Under the pieces are notes generated by a model. The model saw only the letters and a list, made by a program, of their open reading frames with translations, did not search any database and had not been told where the DNA came from. 64,000 nucleotides of DNA, taken from NCBI RefSeq assembly GCF_029168945.1, contig NC_083610.1, positions 51,725,429-51,789,428 on the forward strand. The letters are read 5' to 3'. Made by a program: the position numbers and the translations under genes. The DNA comes from Cannabis sativa. Its lineage: Eukaryota; Streptophyta; Magnoliopsida; Rosales; Cannabaceae. Positions 1 to 11,499 of the stretch are shown piece by piece. Numbering within the stretch: the stretch's first letter is position 1; each line of letters opens with the position of its first letter.

Positions 1-243
1 TAAAAGATCCTTATATAATAATAAATTGCAAAAAATTAATTAATAATTATAATTAATTTAATTTTAAAATATAATTAATTTTAATTAAAGTTTTATAAGG
101 AAATAAATGACTAGGTTACTTTCAGGTTACAAGTTATTTATTATTTAATTTTCAAATTAATAACAACCATTTAATAGTAATCCAATGGTTTAAAAAAATG
201 TAACCATGATGGTTACAATAAAATGTAACCATTGAAACCTCTT

Positions 244-244
<1 letters not shown>

Positions 245-276
<32 letters not shown>
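245..276. repeat. (TA)n microsatellite
   Basis: About 16 uninterrupted TA units, read directly. Confidence 0.95.
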
Positions 277-279
<3 letters not shown>

Positions 280-1339
280 GAAAGTTTTAAGGAGTTGATG
301 TGGCACTCTTAATCTTCTTATTTTGTCTAATTCCTATTATTCTATTTTTCTAATTTATTTAAAAAAAATTAGTATATAACTAATAACGAACACAAAATTA
401 ATACATATTAATTAAAAAAAATTAAACCTAAGACTTATAGTATTCTAACAAAATTACTATGTATACTAAATTAAACATTAAAGGAAAGCACAAAAATTGC
501 CTCATGACAAGTTTTATTATCTTCTTTCTTTAATTCTCATCTCTCAATTTTTAGACTTAATTAGATTTAATTAGTGTTTTATTCTAATTCTTAGATTCAA
601 TTAGAATAAATCTAAGATTAACCAACCTTTCATCTTTTATCAAGATTGAGTCCTTAAAAATAATTAAGTGACAATCTCTAATAATTATCATTAACCTACA
701 AGAAAGATGAGTAGGTCAAGCAACCAAGAGCCTTCATGGTAGCATTTTTTTCTTTATAAATAACAATAAATTAGTGTAAAATATCAAAACTAATAGATAG
801 CATATTTCAAGAAATATATCTACATCTAAATATCAATATATATATATATATATTACCATGTATACTAAATTAAAAGAAATCATCAAAAAAATCAAACTAA
901 GAACTTATAGTATTCTAAAATAATTACCACCTATTTTATTATTATAAACATACATAATAATATACAAAATAATTAAAAAAAGAAAAAAAATTTGCCATGT
1001 GTCATCACACATAATTTTCTTTTACCTTTTCTATTTTCTCAACTTTTTTTTTATTTATTTCTATTATTATATTAAAACTATTTGTATTCTTTAAACTAAA
1101 AAAATTATTTATATTATTTATGTATGACTCTTATCATTTATATTTATATTAATGTCCTATTATTATGATAAAACTATTTGTATTCTTTAATTAAAAAAAG
1201 TCTATTTGTATTCTTATGAAACTTTTATTATTTATGTGTATATTAATATTCTATTATGATATTAAAACTATTTGTATTCTTTAATTGAAAAAAAATTATT
1301 GTATTCTTCCACTACAAAAAACCTATATATAGTGTCAAA

Positions 1340-1955
1340 GATCAAGTTAAACTTTATAGAATTTTTGTTATGTTAATTATTTTTCCTTCTAATTTTTTAT
1401 GTTGATCTATTTTTATTGCTTAGCAATATATATTTATTTTTTTGAAGTTTTTGTTATGTTTTTTTTTTAATTCTTGATGTTCTATATTTTCAGATTTCGA
1501 AAAAGATCAATCATCGAAAAATTCTTCTCCAATGGATACTTTGCAGCAAAATTATTAGTTAATTTTTTCTCTTGCCATGAAAGATTATATTACTTTTATT
1601 TTTATTTGGTTTTTAATTGCAAATTTTTTTGTCAAAGTTTTTAATTACAAATTAAGTATTAAGTTTTTCTCTAATAGATTTTTTGGTAACAAAGTCCACT
1701 CATAGTTTTGAAGTTTTTGTTAGATTAATTTTATTTCTTTTTAATTCTTGATGTTGATTATTTTCACTACTTAGTAATGTATGTTCATTTTTTAAGTTTT
1801 TATTATGATTTTTCTTATTTTTTGATGTTTTATATTTTCAGATTACTTGAAAAAGACTATTCATTCATATATTATTCCCCAATAGATATTTTGTAATAAA
1901 ACTATTGGACAATTTTTTCTCTTTCTTTGAAAAATTATATTACTTTGATATATAT
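1340..1955. repeat. Imperfect tandem duplication, unit about 330 bp
   Basis: The block around 1440-1605 (poly-T, TTCTTGATGTT, TATATTTTCAGATT, GAAAAAGA, then TTAATTTTTTCTCTT and a run ending ATTATATTACTTT) recurs in the same order around 1795-1950. A third, more decayed tail copy follows the MITE at about 3135-3245 (CTAATAAATTTTTTTTGCAA, AATTTTTTCT, TTTTTAATTACAAA). The MITE therefore seems to have landed inside a pre-existing tandem array. Confidence 0.55.
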
Positions 1956-1973
1956 ATATATATATATATATAT

Positions 1974-3124
1974 GGAACACTTCTTAATGGGTAATACCCA
2001 TTGATGGGAACTAAAAAAAATTAATAAGGTAATAATCTAATAACCTTTTTATGGCAAGTTTCTAAAAATTATTTTTTTTAAAAAAAATTATATTTATTTT
2101 TTATAAAATTAGAAATAATAATTACAACTAATAATTTGAAAAAAAAAATTATAAATTATTTTTAAAAATTAATTAAAATTACTACTTTATTATTTTATGA
2201 AATTATGAGTTTATTAATAATTTATTATTGTAAAACTGAAAATCATTTACATGTATATTAATGTGTTTTTTATTAGAAGAATAGAAGCTTGATTGTGGAA
2301 TCCAATTGTCTTAATATTATTCATATTCTTAAAAATAAAATGCTACAATACTTCTTAATTCTTACTTAGGCTATCATTGTTAGAAAAATATTATAACCAT
2401 CCAATAATTTTTTTGATATTACCATGAATCATTCTCCTAAAATAACTAATGAGGTGTTGTTCTTTATTTATATTTTTAGGATTGGAAGATAATAATCTTG
2501 TCTAGGGGTCAAATATAATTTTTTGTGCTGAAATTCTTGTGTTGGCAATTGCCATTATTCAATAATGTTTATGACACTTTTTTCTTCCTTCGTTTTTTTT
2601 TTGTTAAAATTTTCTTCATTGGTTTTGTTCTTATAGATTTGGTAAGCTCAAGTATTTTTTTTTAAAAAATAAAAACATAGAAATAATTGTTAATTATTAT
2701 AAAATTAAAGATTTTAGGTTTAAAAAAAATCTTATACATTTTATGTGTATTACAGTTTAAAGCTTAAAATTATTATTTTTTTATTTTCAGTAATGCAATT
2801 TAGAATTTTAGTATGAAGAAATTTTATAAAAAGATAAATGTACACTTTTTTTCTTTTTAATCTTTAAAATGATTTTTATTAAAAAAAAATAGTTTGTTAA
2901 TTTTTTTAGTGTGTTTTATTTTTTAAATAACAATTCTATTTATAAATTTATTATTTCTATTAATAGTTTTATCTATTTTAGGAATATAGAGAATAACAAA
3001 ATAGGAAATGTTAATTTTTTAATATTTAATTAATGATTATAAATATCAACCATTAGATATTTGATCTAATGGTCAAGAATAAATACCCATACATGGGTAA
3101 TACCCATTAAGAACATACCCAATA
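1974..3124. mobile_element. Putative MITE or non-autonomous DNA transposon, about 1.15 kb
   Basis: The left end (1974-2010) and the reverse complement of the right end (about 3086-3124) align over about 38 bp, sharing TTCTTAATGGGTA, TACCCAT and ATGGG. The interior is AT-rich and non-coding. Both flanks are (TA)n, so a target duplication cannot be read reliably. Superfamily is unassigned. The terminal inverted repeat is clear; the exact ends are uncertain by a few bases. Confidence 0.6.
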
Positions 3125-3512
3125 TATATAAATAAGTATCAAGTTCTTCCCTAATAAATTTTTTTTGCAATAAAGTTATTAATAATTTTTTCTACTTTAA
3201 AATTCTATATTAATTTTATTTTATTTAGTTTTTAATTACAAAGTATATTGAAATGATAAATTTTTATCTCTCTTCATAAAATTTATATATATTATAATAG
3301 ACATATATATATATGTATCTCTAAGAAAATCTAAAAAAAGATTATATAAGAGCTAATATGTTTTTTTTTTAATTTTATTTTTATAAATTTTGATAATGAA
3401 TAATTAAAATTATATTATATTTCTCTCCTTCAATCATGAGCTTTAAATTTTTATTATGTTAACTATTTTGTAATAAATTACATACATTTATATTAATTTT
3501 AGTGATGCCTTT

Positions 3513-4192
3513 AGTTATCCCAAATTTTGCACTTTGACGTGGCATCACGAGAATGGTGGCACGTGGAGTCCACTTGGAGCATTTGCTCGGGACGATAGAC
3601 CAAGCAGGACGCCTCGCTGGCACATCCAGAATGAGATATTCAGGGAGCCATGAGGGCAATCAACATTTAGAGAATTTAGCTTTCGCATCATGAGTCATCA
3701 GCGCAATCCCTACGACTCAGGGATCAACTTACGTGGATATGGCATACACACGATCCCACTATCAGTGTACTCAGCCTCAATCCCACGATCTTTCCATTCA
3801 GCATTGATCACACGATCTTTCTGTTTATGCGCATTGTAACGAGAGAAGAAACTCTTCCTCCTCAAGTTTCCCAGCCCTATAAATAGTGAGGAATGTTCAC
3901 TGGGGAAAGGACCGGGAAATTATAAGCCGATATGCAGCTAAGTTAATGCTATACTATTATCTAAGAATTATATATTCAGAGATACTTTTGTAAGAGCTAT
4001 AAGAAAATGAATCTTCTTCCTTGTTTTTAAGTCAATACAAATAACGAGGATTAGGCTATTACCGAAATGCTCGGGGCTGAACCTCTATAAAATTCCTGTG
4101 TCTTATTATTGCTTTATTATATATCCATTACGACATATTGTTTATCGCTTATCAAAAAGACTCATTTTCATTGGCTAAAAGCGAAGTCAACA
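3513..4192 (+). repeat. 5' LTR of element A
   Basis: 680 bp, matching 36934-37153 plus 39024-39485 (682 bp) with scattered substitutions, for example several in the first 45 bases. It ends GTCAACA. A TATA box lies at 3877-3886. The first base pair has decayed from TG to AG. Confidence 0.9.
3877..3886 (+). promoter_or_regulatory. TATA box of the element A LTR promoter
   Basis: CTATAAATAG, conserved in the 3' LTR at 39168-39177. Position and sequence fit the core promoter that drives genomic transcription of the element. Confidence 0.7.
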
Positions 4193-4195
4193 TTT

Positions 4196-4214
4196 TGGTG
4201 CTTTCATTGAGAGC
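4196..4214 (+). other. Probable primer-binding site of element A
   Basis: TGGTGCTTTCATTGAGAGC follows the 5' LTR after three bases, where a tRNA primer anneals for minus-strand DNA synthesis. The tRNA species is not assigned with confidence. Confidence 0.55.
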
Positions 4215-4249
4215 AGAATCGCAGATCGCTCTTTTCGACATTCAACACG

Positions 4250-6286
4250 ATGGTGCAAACTCGTAGAGGCCTGTTTGACCCAGCAAATTCACAGACGCTG
4301 GATCCAACATTCCAGGACCTAGGGAGTTCAAGGGTTCCACCCGCTGTCAATCCTAGACAGACAGGAAGCGTGGGGAATTGTGAGACAGCTCCTATTACTG
4401 AAACTGCGCCTGGTGTGCAAGAGACTAGGAATAACAGTTCCGCACACAGCCAGGGCATTCATAACACGACTATTCCGCCAGGAATCAACGCCCAAACAAC
4501 CATCGGAGACGCAACCGAATTGCAAAATCTCCGTGCTGCGCTCGGACTCATGCAGGGTCATAGCAACACTCTGCATCATGATCAGGATGAACTGCGTGTC
4601 GCAGTAAATCTCACGTTTGATGAACAAAGCCGTATATTCGCTGAATGGAGAGACAAAGAGATGGAGGCATTAAGGGCTCACCATGCAGAGATCGAAGATC
4701 GTAGTCGGCAAGCTACCGTGCTGATACAAAGAGCCTACTAGACTGTAGGCCAGCAAACGCCGAACATCATTCCCCTGGGAGAAACGGAGGATGACCCGAC
4801 GATGAATGCCTCCCAGACAACCAATGGTCAACCGTCCAATCCCCGGTCACGAGTTCCACTCGTGGGCCAAGAGGTAGGCGGGCAGACCTTGTCTGGGAAT
4901 TCATTAGGAGGAGCCATACCTGACGGATCCAATTAAAATAATGGAGTCATTCCGCCTGTCAACCAAGCGAATCAATCGCTAAGGCAACCAGGCTCTTCTG
5001 TGTTCGATAGGCTGGGAGCGACCCATGACCTAAGGGATGATCTAAAAGGCCATACTCAGATCCCCGCTCAGAAAGACGCTGACGTAATCCAAACCAAACA
5101 AAAGGCCAATCAAGTCAGCCCAGCCGTACAGGCTCAGCTGGACGAGCTGAAGAATATGTTTCATGGCATGGCCGAACAGCGTAACAATGATCTTGAGTTA
5201 GACCGTGCTAGCGGAACTCCCTTCTCACCAGAGATCAATCTCCTGCCACTGCCCCACAAGTTCAAAATGCCAACATGGAAGATGTATACTGGGAGAGAAG
5301 ATCCTCTTTCCCATCTCAAGTATTTTGAGATGTAAATGGATTTACAAGGAGTACGAGGGGACGTATGCTGCAGAATTTTCCCTGCCACTCTATCGAAAGC
5401 CGCACAACAATGGTATTTTAAGTTGGCTCCTGGAAAGTTTAGTTCATGGAAAACCTTCTCTTCGAAATTCCATGCACAATTCTCTTCCTCACGTCAGCTC
5501 CCATTGCATCTGGGAGATTTGGTCGAAGTAAAGCAACGACCAGGCGAGCCACTCCGGGCATATATTAGCAGATTCATGACGGAAGCGACCAAAGTATCGC
5601 GGGTAACCGAGGATGGAAAGTTATCCACGATACTAGGGGGCATTGATGTCGTTGGTGAACTATGGAAGGATATAAGGAAGAACGAACCGGTCGACTCAAT
5701 GAGTGATTTCCTTGACCGAGCCGGAGGCTTCATCAAGCTCGAAGAAGCCATTCAACGAGCAGAAGGTGAGCAAAAGCCGGGTAAAACGAAGGCTCCTTCT
5801 ACTGGAACATCCACCTAACTTCCCAATTATTCCAGCAATTCAAGTGGCAAGTGTTCAAGCAACAAACACAAGCAAGGAAACGGGAAGAAAGGAAAATTCA
5901 CCGAGAAATCCAGACAGACTCCCCGTGACCATGCAAAACACACTGCATTCACTATTCTAACTGAAGATATAGAGAGTGTGTATATGGCAACTCAGTCGTT
6001 AATTCCTTACAAGAAGCTCGGGTCCATGAAGAAAGATACCAACAAAAGGGACATGACAAAATTTTGTCGGTTCCACGGAGACTACGGACACGACACCAAC
6101 GAATGCTACAACCTGAAGCGGGAAATAGAATATCTGATCAAGAAAAACAACCCGCACTTACAGAAGTATGTCAAGGCCAACCAAGGTCAGAACAACCAGG
6201 ATCTGTTACCTCCACTGATAGATGGACACTTGCAAGTCATTATTGGAGGCCCACACATCGCTAGAAATACGGGCAAAGCCCGAGAG
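4250..6286 (+). pseudogene. gag: Element A gag, frame preserved but with nonsense codons
   Basis: This is the capsid/nucleocapsid region of element A. The ATG at 4250 opens a frame that stays open through protease without any frameshift. It is broken only by stops at 4739 (TAG), 4934 (TAA), 5333 (TAA) and 5816 (TAA) before the next one at 6287. The capsid-like core lies at about 5210-5800 (motifs FKMPTW, HLKYFEM, FPATLSKAAQQWYF, then PLRAYISRF). A Tat-type zinc-finger-like CRFHGDYGHDTNEC motif is at about 6064-6105. Several stops sit where a glutamine codon is plausible (CAA or CAG to TAA or TAG). Family assignment is firm; activity is excluded. Confidence 0.85.
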
Positions 6287-6921
6287 TGATATGCCCGAAC
6301 AGCTCAGTGAGAGCAAGAAGAAGTCATCCTGGCCGTGGAAGAAAGGAAGCCCAAAGTTCCACGAGCAGGAGAGCCAACCATAACTTTCAACGATGAAGAT
6401 GCTGTCCAGATAAAATTCTCGCACAACGACCTGCTGGTCGTGGAGGTCCAGATAGCAAACAAAATGGTGGCTAGAACCATGATCGATAATTGAGCTTCTT
6501 CAAACATTTTGTTAAAGAATGCTTACGAGAAGATGGTGCTCCAGCTCAAGGATCTGACTCCATGCCTCCAGCCTCTCTATGGTTTCTTCGGTCAAGGAGT
6601 TGCACCTCTAGGAGAAATCTGGCTACCCCTCACAGTTGGACAAGCTTCGATGAGCATAACTATCATGGCGCAGTTCCTAATATTGGATGTTCCTTCAACC
6701 TTTAACGTAATGCTTGGCCGACCAGCCTTGTATGACTTAAAAGCTGTCACATCAATATTTCACTCGTGCCTGAAGTTCCCAACCAAAAATGGGGTAGGGT
6801 GTCTTAGAGGGAATCAGCAATCTGCTCGGGAATGTTACAACCTTGCAGTGGCCAAGGCTAAGAAGGAAATATCCTCCAGCCAGAGCCTAGACAAGGGAAA
6901 AAACATTCCCTAGTAGGAAAC
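6287..6921 (+). pseudogene. Element A aspartic protease region, cut by Copia B
   Basis: Same frame as gag. Stops lie at 6287, 6308, 6491, 6911 and 6914. The retroviral-type protease active site is recognisable as MIDN-stop-ASSNIL at about 6479-6510: the TGA at 6491 replaces the glycine expected in the D-x-G triad. Downstream LGRPAL (about 6715), HSCLKFPT and ARECYNLA are typical of the Tat protease end. The reading frame is then interrupted by insertion of B at 6921/6922, with target duplication GAAAC at 6917-6921 and 27703-27707. The frame resumes in phase at 27709. Confidence 0.85.
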
Positions 6922-7517
6922 TGTTGGGTTTCATGCCCTAAATAAAACTCTATTTCAATGTAATCCAGATTATTCAATGTCAATAAAGTAACAGAAGTAT
7001 TTTTCATTCATTTGTGTATGTTTTGGTTCACTTTATCAATTGTTTGTCTATTTTATTTATAATTTCATTCAAACCCCTTTCACATACTTGATCATGTTTA
7101 TTGTGTTGTCAACACAGTGGAAAGTAAACATGACTATGTGAATAAAGGATTCCTAGATTTATCAGAACACTTGGTTTTACTGATATGACAATCTTCAACA
7201 GAGTTTACTTTCATTTGGAGAAATGCTATGTTCTTTCCAGAACATTGGTTAAAGTAAAGCTCAGGTTGGATGCATGGAGTATGCATTGGAATGGACCGAT
7301 ATTGAATTTTGAAATAGATTTATAAAACTTACCGTAATATCTATTCAATTCAATATCACTAAGTTGATCCTAGATCAAATTATCTAAATCCTGATATGGT
7401 TAGGTTCAATCTCAAGAGTTTATTCGTGTTCTTTGATTTGTTAGTTAAGCCTACTTTTGGGTTAGGGTGATACGTACATTTTGGGAACACGGTAGTGCAA
7501 TTGAGTGGGAGCGCTAA
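6922..7517 (+). repeat. 5' LTR of B, first piece
   Basis: Matches 25836-26429 of the 3' LTR with scattered substitutions. It is interrupted after GCTAA (7513-7517) by chromovirus C. Confidence 0.92.
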
Positions 7518-9549
7518 TGTAATATCCCAGAAAATAAATAATATTTAAATAGACATATTTTATTAAATATGTAATTACTTGGAAAATGAAGTAGGATTAT
7601 GATCTTACTTAGGTAAATTGTCGAGAAATTATTTAATGAAATACGTTATTTTCGGGCCCGGCAATTGTGAAAATTCGGCGATGTGGTTAGTAATGTCACG
7701 ACATTAAATGAAAGGATTATTTTTAGAATATCCCGGATTAAGTTAGAATTTTATTAGAATGTCGGATTGGGGAATTAGTAAAATTACCATAAATGCCCCT
7801 AGGTTATAATTTTAGTTTAGGTTTCTTTGAAGGGTAAATTAGTCATTTTTATGTTTTTGACTTTTTGACCTTTGAATTTTGGTGGGCTGATTGTTATTTA
7901 AAAAAAAAAAAAAAAGAAAAGCAAACCTTATTTAAAGTTACTTGCAAGGCAAGAAAACAAAAAAATTCATAACATCAACCTTCTTTTTTTTTCTTCTTCT
8001 CTTGCCGAACCCTAGAAGCAGCTGGGAACCAAGGAAAATTCATTGCATTTCTTCAATTTCCTGAGCTAATCTTAACCCTAGAAGCTAGGTAAGTGGAGGT
8101 ATGATCCTTCTACTCTTCTCTTGATTAATTTTCTTGAGTTTAGTATAGGTTTTGGTGAAGGTTTTCAATGAATTCTGAGCTGGGGTATAAACTGATGGTA
8201 AGGTAGGTTCTTAGGGTTGAATTGGAACTTGTTTGAATGAAAATTGAGTGAGGTTAATGGCTGGTTGAAATTGGATATGGCTGTTGAGAGAAAATTTAGT
8301 TTTTCTTCACTTTGAAGTGTGATTTTGAGCAAATTGATATATTGCATTGAAATGGTTGTTTGGTTATGTTATAATTGCCATAATATACTGTTCTGAAAAG
8401 TTTGGTTAGGTTTGGTGGAGGTTTGATTGGTTTTTGGGATGAAAAACCAGAAATCACCATGGCTGCCAGGAAAAAAAGGCAGGCCGTTTTTTCGGTGTAC
8501 GAAAACTACGGCGTTTTTCCCGGGGAAAGGGATTTCGGGTTTTTCTCCTCAAGTCCGATCTGTTTCGGGGTGTCTTTTGGAGTGGAATTCAGGGTGTTTT
8601 AGAGATGGTTAAGCTAGTTTGATCTGGGGGAAAGTAGGGTGTGTTCGGTTGTGAGAATAGTTGATTATCAGAAATTTGATTAAGGTTTTCATTTGAGTTT
8701 TAATTGTCATGACGTAGGACCGAAATTGCTTAGCTTGTTTTCCACTCAGGTCGGCCCGTACTCTTGATTTCTGAACCAAGGTAAGAAAAGCGGTAAGCAC
8801 CGTATGTGGTTAAAGATTAATGGTTGAATGGAAGTGGCCTTGATTATTATCAAGACTTTGATTAAATATTTAATAAGCCTAGGTTATGACCTAGGGTTGG
8901 AAACGGTTATTACTGTTACGAGTAATTACTCTTGAAACCGCGGTTAGGTTTCTTACTTATCGTCTGCTTTATCGGGCAACGATAGTGACATATTCAGCTC
9001 GCGGTTAACGAGTGGTAAAAAGGGGTACTTTATGAAGTACCAAGATTGTGTAATGTGAATGTATAATGTGTAAAGGAATACTTTATGATATTGTATAATG
9101 AGTAAACATATTGGTATGAGATTAAATTGATAATCATTTTCAGTTAACGTTTTGGTTACTTTTCTTGCTGAGTCTCTGTGACTCACGGGTGCTTTATCGT
9201 GCAGGTGAAGGAAAGGCAAAAGTTGAGCAACCATGAGTTTGTGGTCGCAGCAGCAATGTACATACCAGCCGCAGTGACACGGCCCAGTAAACAGGATGCT
9301 CTATTTTGATTGTATTTTAGAAGTATAAAGTTTATGTTGTAAAATACTTTGAAACCAGTTTGTGAATATTTTGAAAACAAGGGAAACCCCGTAGTCCATA
9401 TTACTTATCTTTTGTTAAACAGTTTAAAAGTTGAATTTTAATTATCAAAATTTAATTACCCACACTTTTAGTATAATTACATATTATATAAATATCAGTA
9501 TTTTATTAAATTGCACACACGTGGCGTCCCTGTTGAACAGGGCGTTACA
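7518..9549 (+). repeat. 5' LTR of C
   Basis: 2,032 bp, TG...CA ends. It differs from the 3' LTR mainly at about 7651-7675 and in a patch at about 8458-8550. TTATTTAAAG near 7928-7937 is a possible TATA box. Open frames inside it are not genes. Confidence 0.93.
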
Positions 9550-9552
9550 GCA

Positions 9553-9564
9553 TGGTATCAGAGC
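9553..9564 (+). other. Primer-binding site of C, initiator-Met tRNA type
   Basis: TGGTATCAGAGC, three bases after the 5' LTR, is the standard plant retrotransposon primer site complementary to the 3' end of initiator methionine tRNA. Confidence 0.85.
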
Positions 9565-9779
9565 GCCAAGGTTTTTAGATCCTGAAGACTGGTTTGATAT
9601 GTACATTGGCTGCAAGGACCTGATCGACTCATGGTTTAGTAATCTTTAAGTTAAAAGATAGTTTATTAATTTTCTGATTACCTGATTATTTGAATTATGT
9701 TGATATCGTAATGGTGTGGGTAGAATTATAATATATGGAAATACTTATCAGTATTGCTATTACATGGAATGTGATCGCA

Positions 9780-10870
9780 GGTGTATAGTTATGCACCCGA
9801 GGCGGATAGGGGTGCCCGTGAGCTAGTTGCTCGTGGTCACGGTGAGGGTAGGACCCCACCACCACCTAACCGGGAAGAGTTATATGCGCAATGCAAGAAA
9901 CTATTCGGCGGCGGGGTGAGCAAATCGGAGAATTAAGAGAGCGATGAGCTCGGCCACCGCTAAACCTTAATCACGATCCTCGGGCACCTCTCGGTAGTGC
10001 CACGGATGCGGTGGAATGGTTTGGAACCATTTTATGAGCGGTTCGTAGCGTAACCCGCCAAGAGTGTTTGAGGGTGGTGCTTGATCCACTCAAGGCGGAG
10101 CAATGGATGAGTATGATAACATCCATTTTTGATTTTATGCGAGTTGAAGATAATGACCGGTCGAATTGTGCTACTTATATGCTACGAGATGATGCCCGTA
10201 TTTGGTGGGAGATTGTATCTCGGGGGCATGATCCGAATAACATGACTCGGGAAACTTTTCGGGCCTTATTTTATGAGAAGTATTATAATGAGTCTATTAA
10301 GGCGACAAAGGCGAGAAGAGTTTATACGGTTAACTCGGGGTAGTATGACTGTGACGAGTATGCTACTAAGTTTGATCGACCGGCAAAGTTTGCCTCGATG
10401 AGGTGGCTACCGAAGCCGCTAGAAAAGCAAAGTTTATTCGGGGGTCGGATGAACACATCGCCCGGGATGTGATTGTTGCTTCTAAACAACGGGGTTGCCC
10501 GAACTTATGCTCAAATAGTTGAGTTGGCCTTAGTTTACGAGGGTGCGAAGCTCGGATACGAAAGAAAAATATTGCCGAAGAGATTCATGGAAGCAACAGC
10601 AGGTCTTGGTTCGGGTAGGGGCACCGATCCCGTGACCGCAAGAAAAGACCTAGTGAATCATCGGCGGCGAGGCCCAAACAAAAGATTCCAGGGGTAACCA
10701 AGGTTTCGCCGTGGTGGAAACGAAAACCGCGACTTTTCCCCGAATGTTCGAGATGTAAAAGGCATCACACAGGCGAGTGTCGTGCCGGGGCCTCGTTTCC
10801 ACCGTGGAATGGTGGGTCACATGAAGAGAAATTGTCCACAATTGCTACGACTAGAGCAAAAGAAGGATGA
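9780..10870 (+). pseudogene. gag: Element C gag, frameshifted
   Basis: The capsid core is readable at about 10068-10343 (LKAEQWMSMITSIFDFMRV, ARIWWEIVSRG, ALFYEKYYNES), typical of chromovirus gag. A further piece lies at 10473-10697. A zinc-knuckle remnant GMVGHMKRNCPQL is at about 10806-10845, with its upstream cysteines lost. At least three frame breaks occur. CpG is unusually dense here compared with the RT-integrase half. Confidence 0.8.
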
Positions 10871-10888
10871 TACACCCACTCGCCCAAG

Positions 10889-11377
10889 GTGTTTGCCCCG
10901 ACTCAAGGCGAGGCCGATGCTTGGTCCTTCTGCCGTGACAGTCGGCCTTTCGTTCTTGGTACTTTATTGATCGTGTTAATTGATTCTGGTGCGACGCATT
11001 CTTATATTTCAAGTAGAGTAATTGAAAGCCGAATAAACCCGGTGATGTGCTTTCTAGAGGTTTTGGAACCTTGTTGCCTACCGGGGAGTTGGTTATCTCC
11101 GGCGAGTGGGTTCGATCCCTTCCGATTTGTGGAAGGAAGAGAGTTATCGATTGATCCGATAGAATTGAACACGGAGGATTTTGATGTTATTTTGGGAATG
11201 GATTGGCTTGCTAAATACAACGCCACCATTGATTGTAATAGAAAAATGGTAACTTTTCAAATTTTCGAGGGTGAGGATCCTTTTGTATTTGTGGGTAAGA
11301 TGCGGGGATCTCGGATTCCTTTAATTTCGCACTTAAGGCAAGGGATTTGTTGTGTGAGGGGTGCATTGGTTTCTTAG
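10889..11377 (+). pseudogene. Element C aspartic protease
   Basis: One open stretch with the active site LIDSGATHSYIS at about 10976-11011 and the downstream motif DVILGMDWLAKYNATIDC at about 11183-11236. Both are hallmarks of Gypsy proteases, which cleave Gag-Pol. The link to RT (11378-11599) is degraded by stops and frameshifts. Confidence 0.85.
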
Positions 11378-11499
11378 CAAGTGTTGTGGATATTACTAGG
11401 GAACCACTAGCGGGACCTGAGCATGTCCCAAAGTTGGTTCGAGAATTTCTGGATGTGTTCCCGTAAGAGTTACCGTGGTTGCCACCAAAACGTGAAATT

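Larger units (their letters stand above)
1..1973. other. AT-rich non-coding flank with microsatellites and degenerate repeats
   Basis: No credible coding region is visible. The stretch is very AT-rich, with (TA)n runs at about 245-276, 838-850 and 1949-1973. A motif of about 28 nt (AAACTATTTGTATTCTTTAA and neighbours) recurs near 1075, 1170 and 1267. The segment 428-456 resembles 899-928. I infer old, decayed repeat DNA and recognise no family. Confidence 0.7.

Noticed and set aside
8165..9380. Several 60-90 codon frames, repeated at 14979-16049
   Set aside because: They lie in both LTRs of C in the same positions and have no protein-like features.
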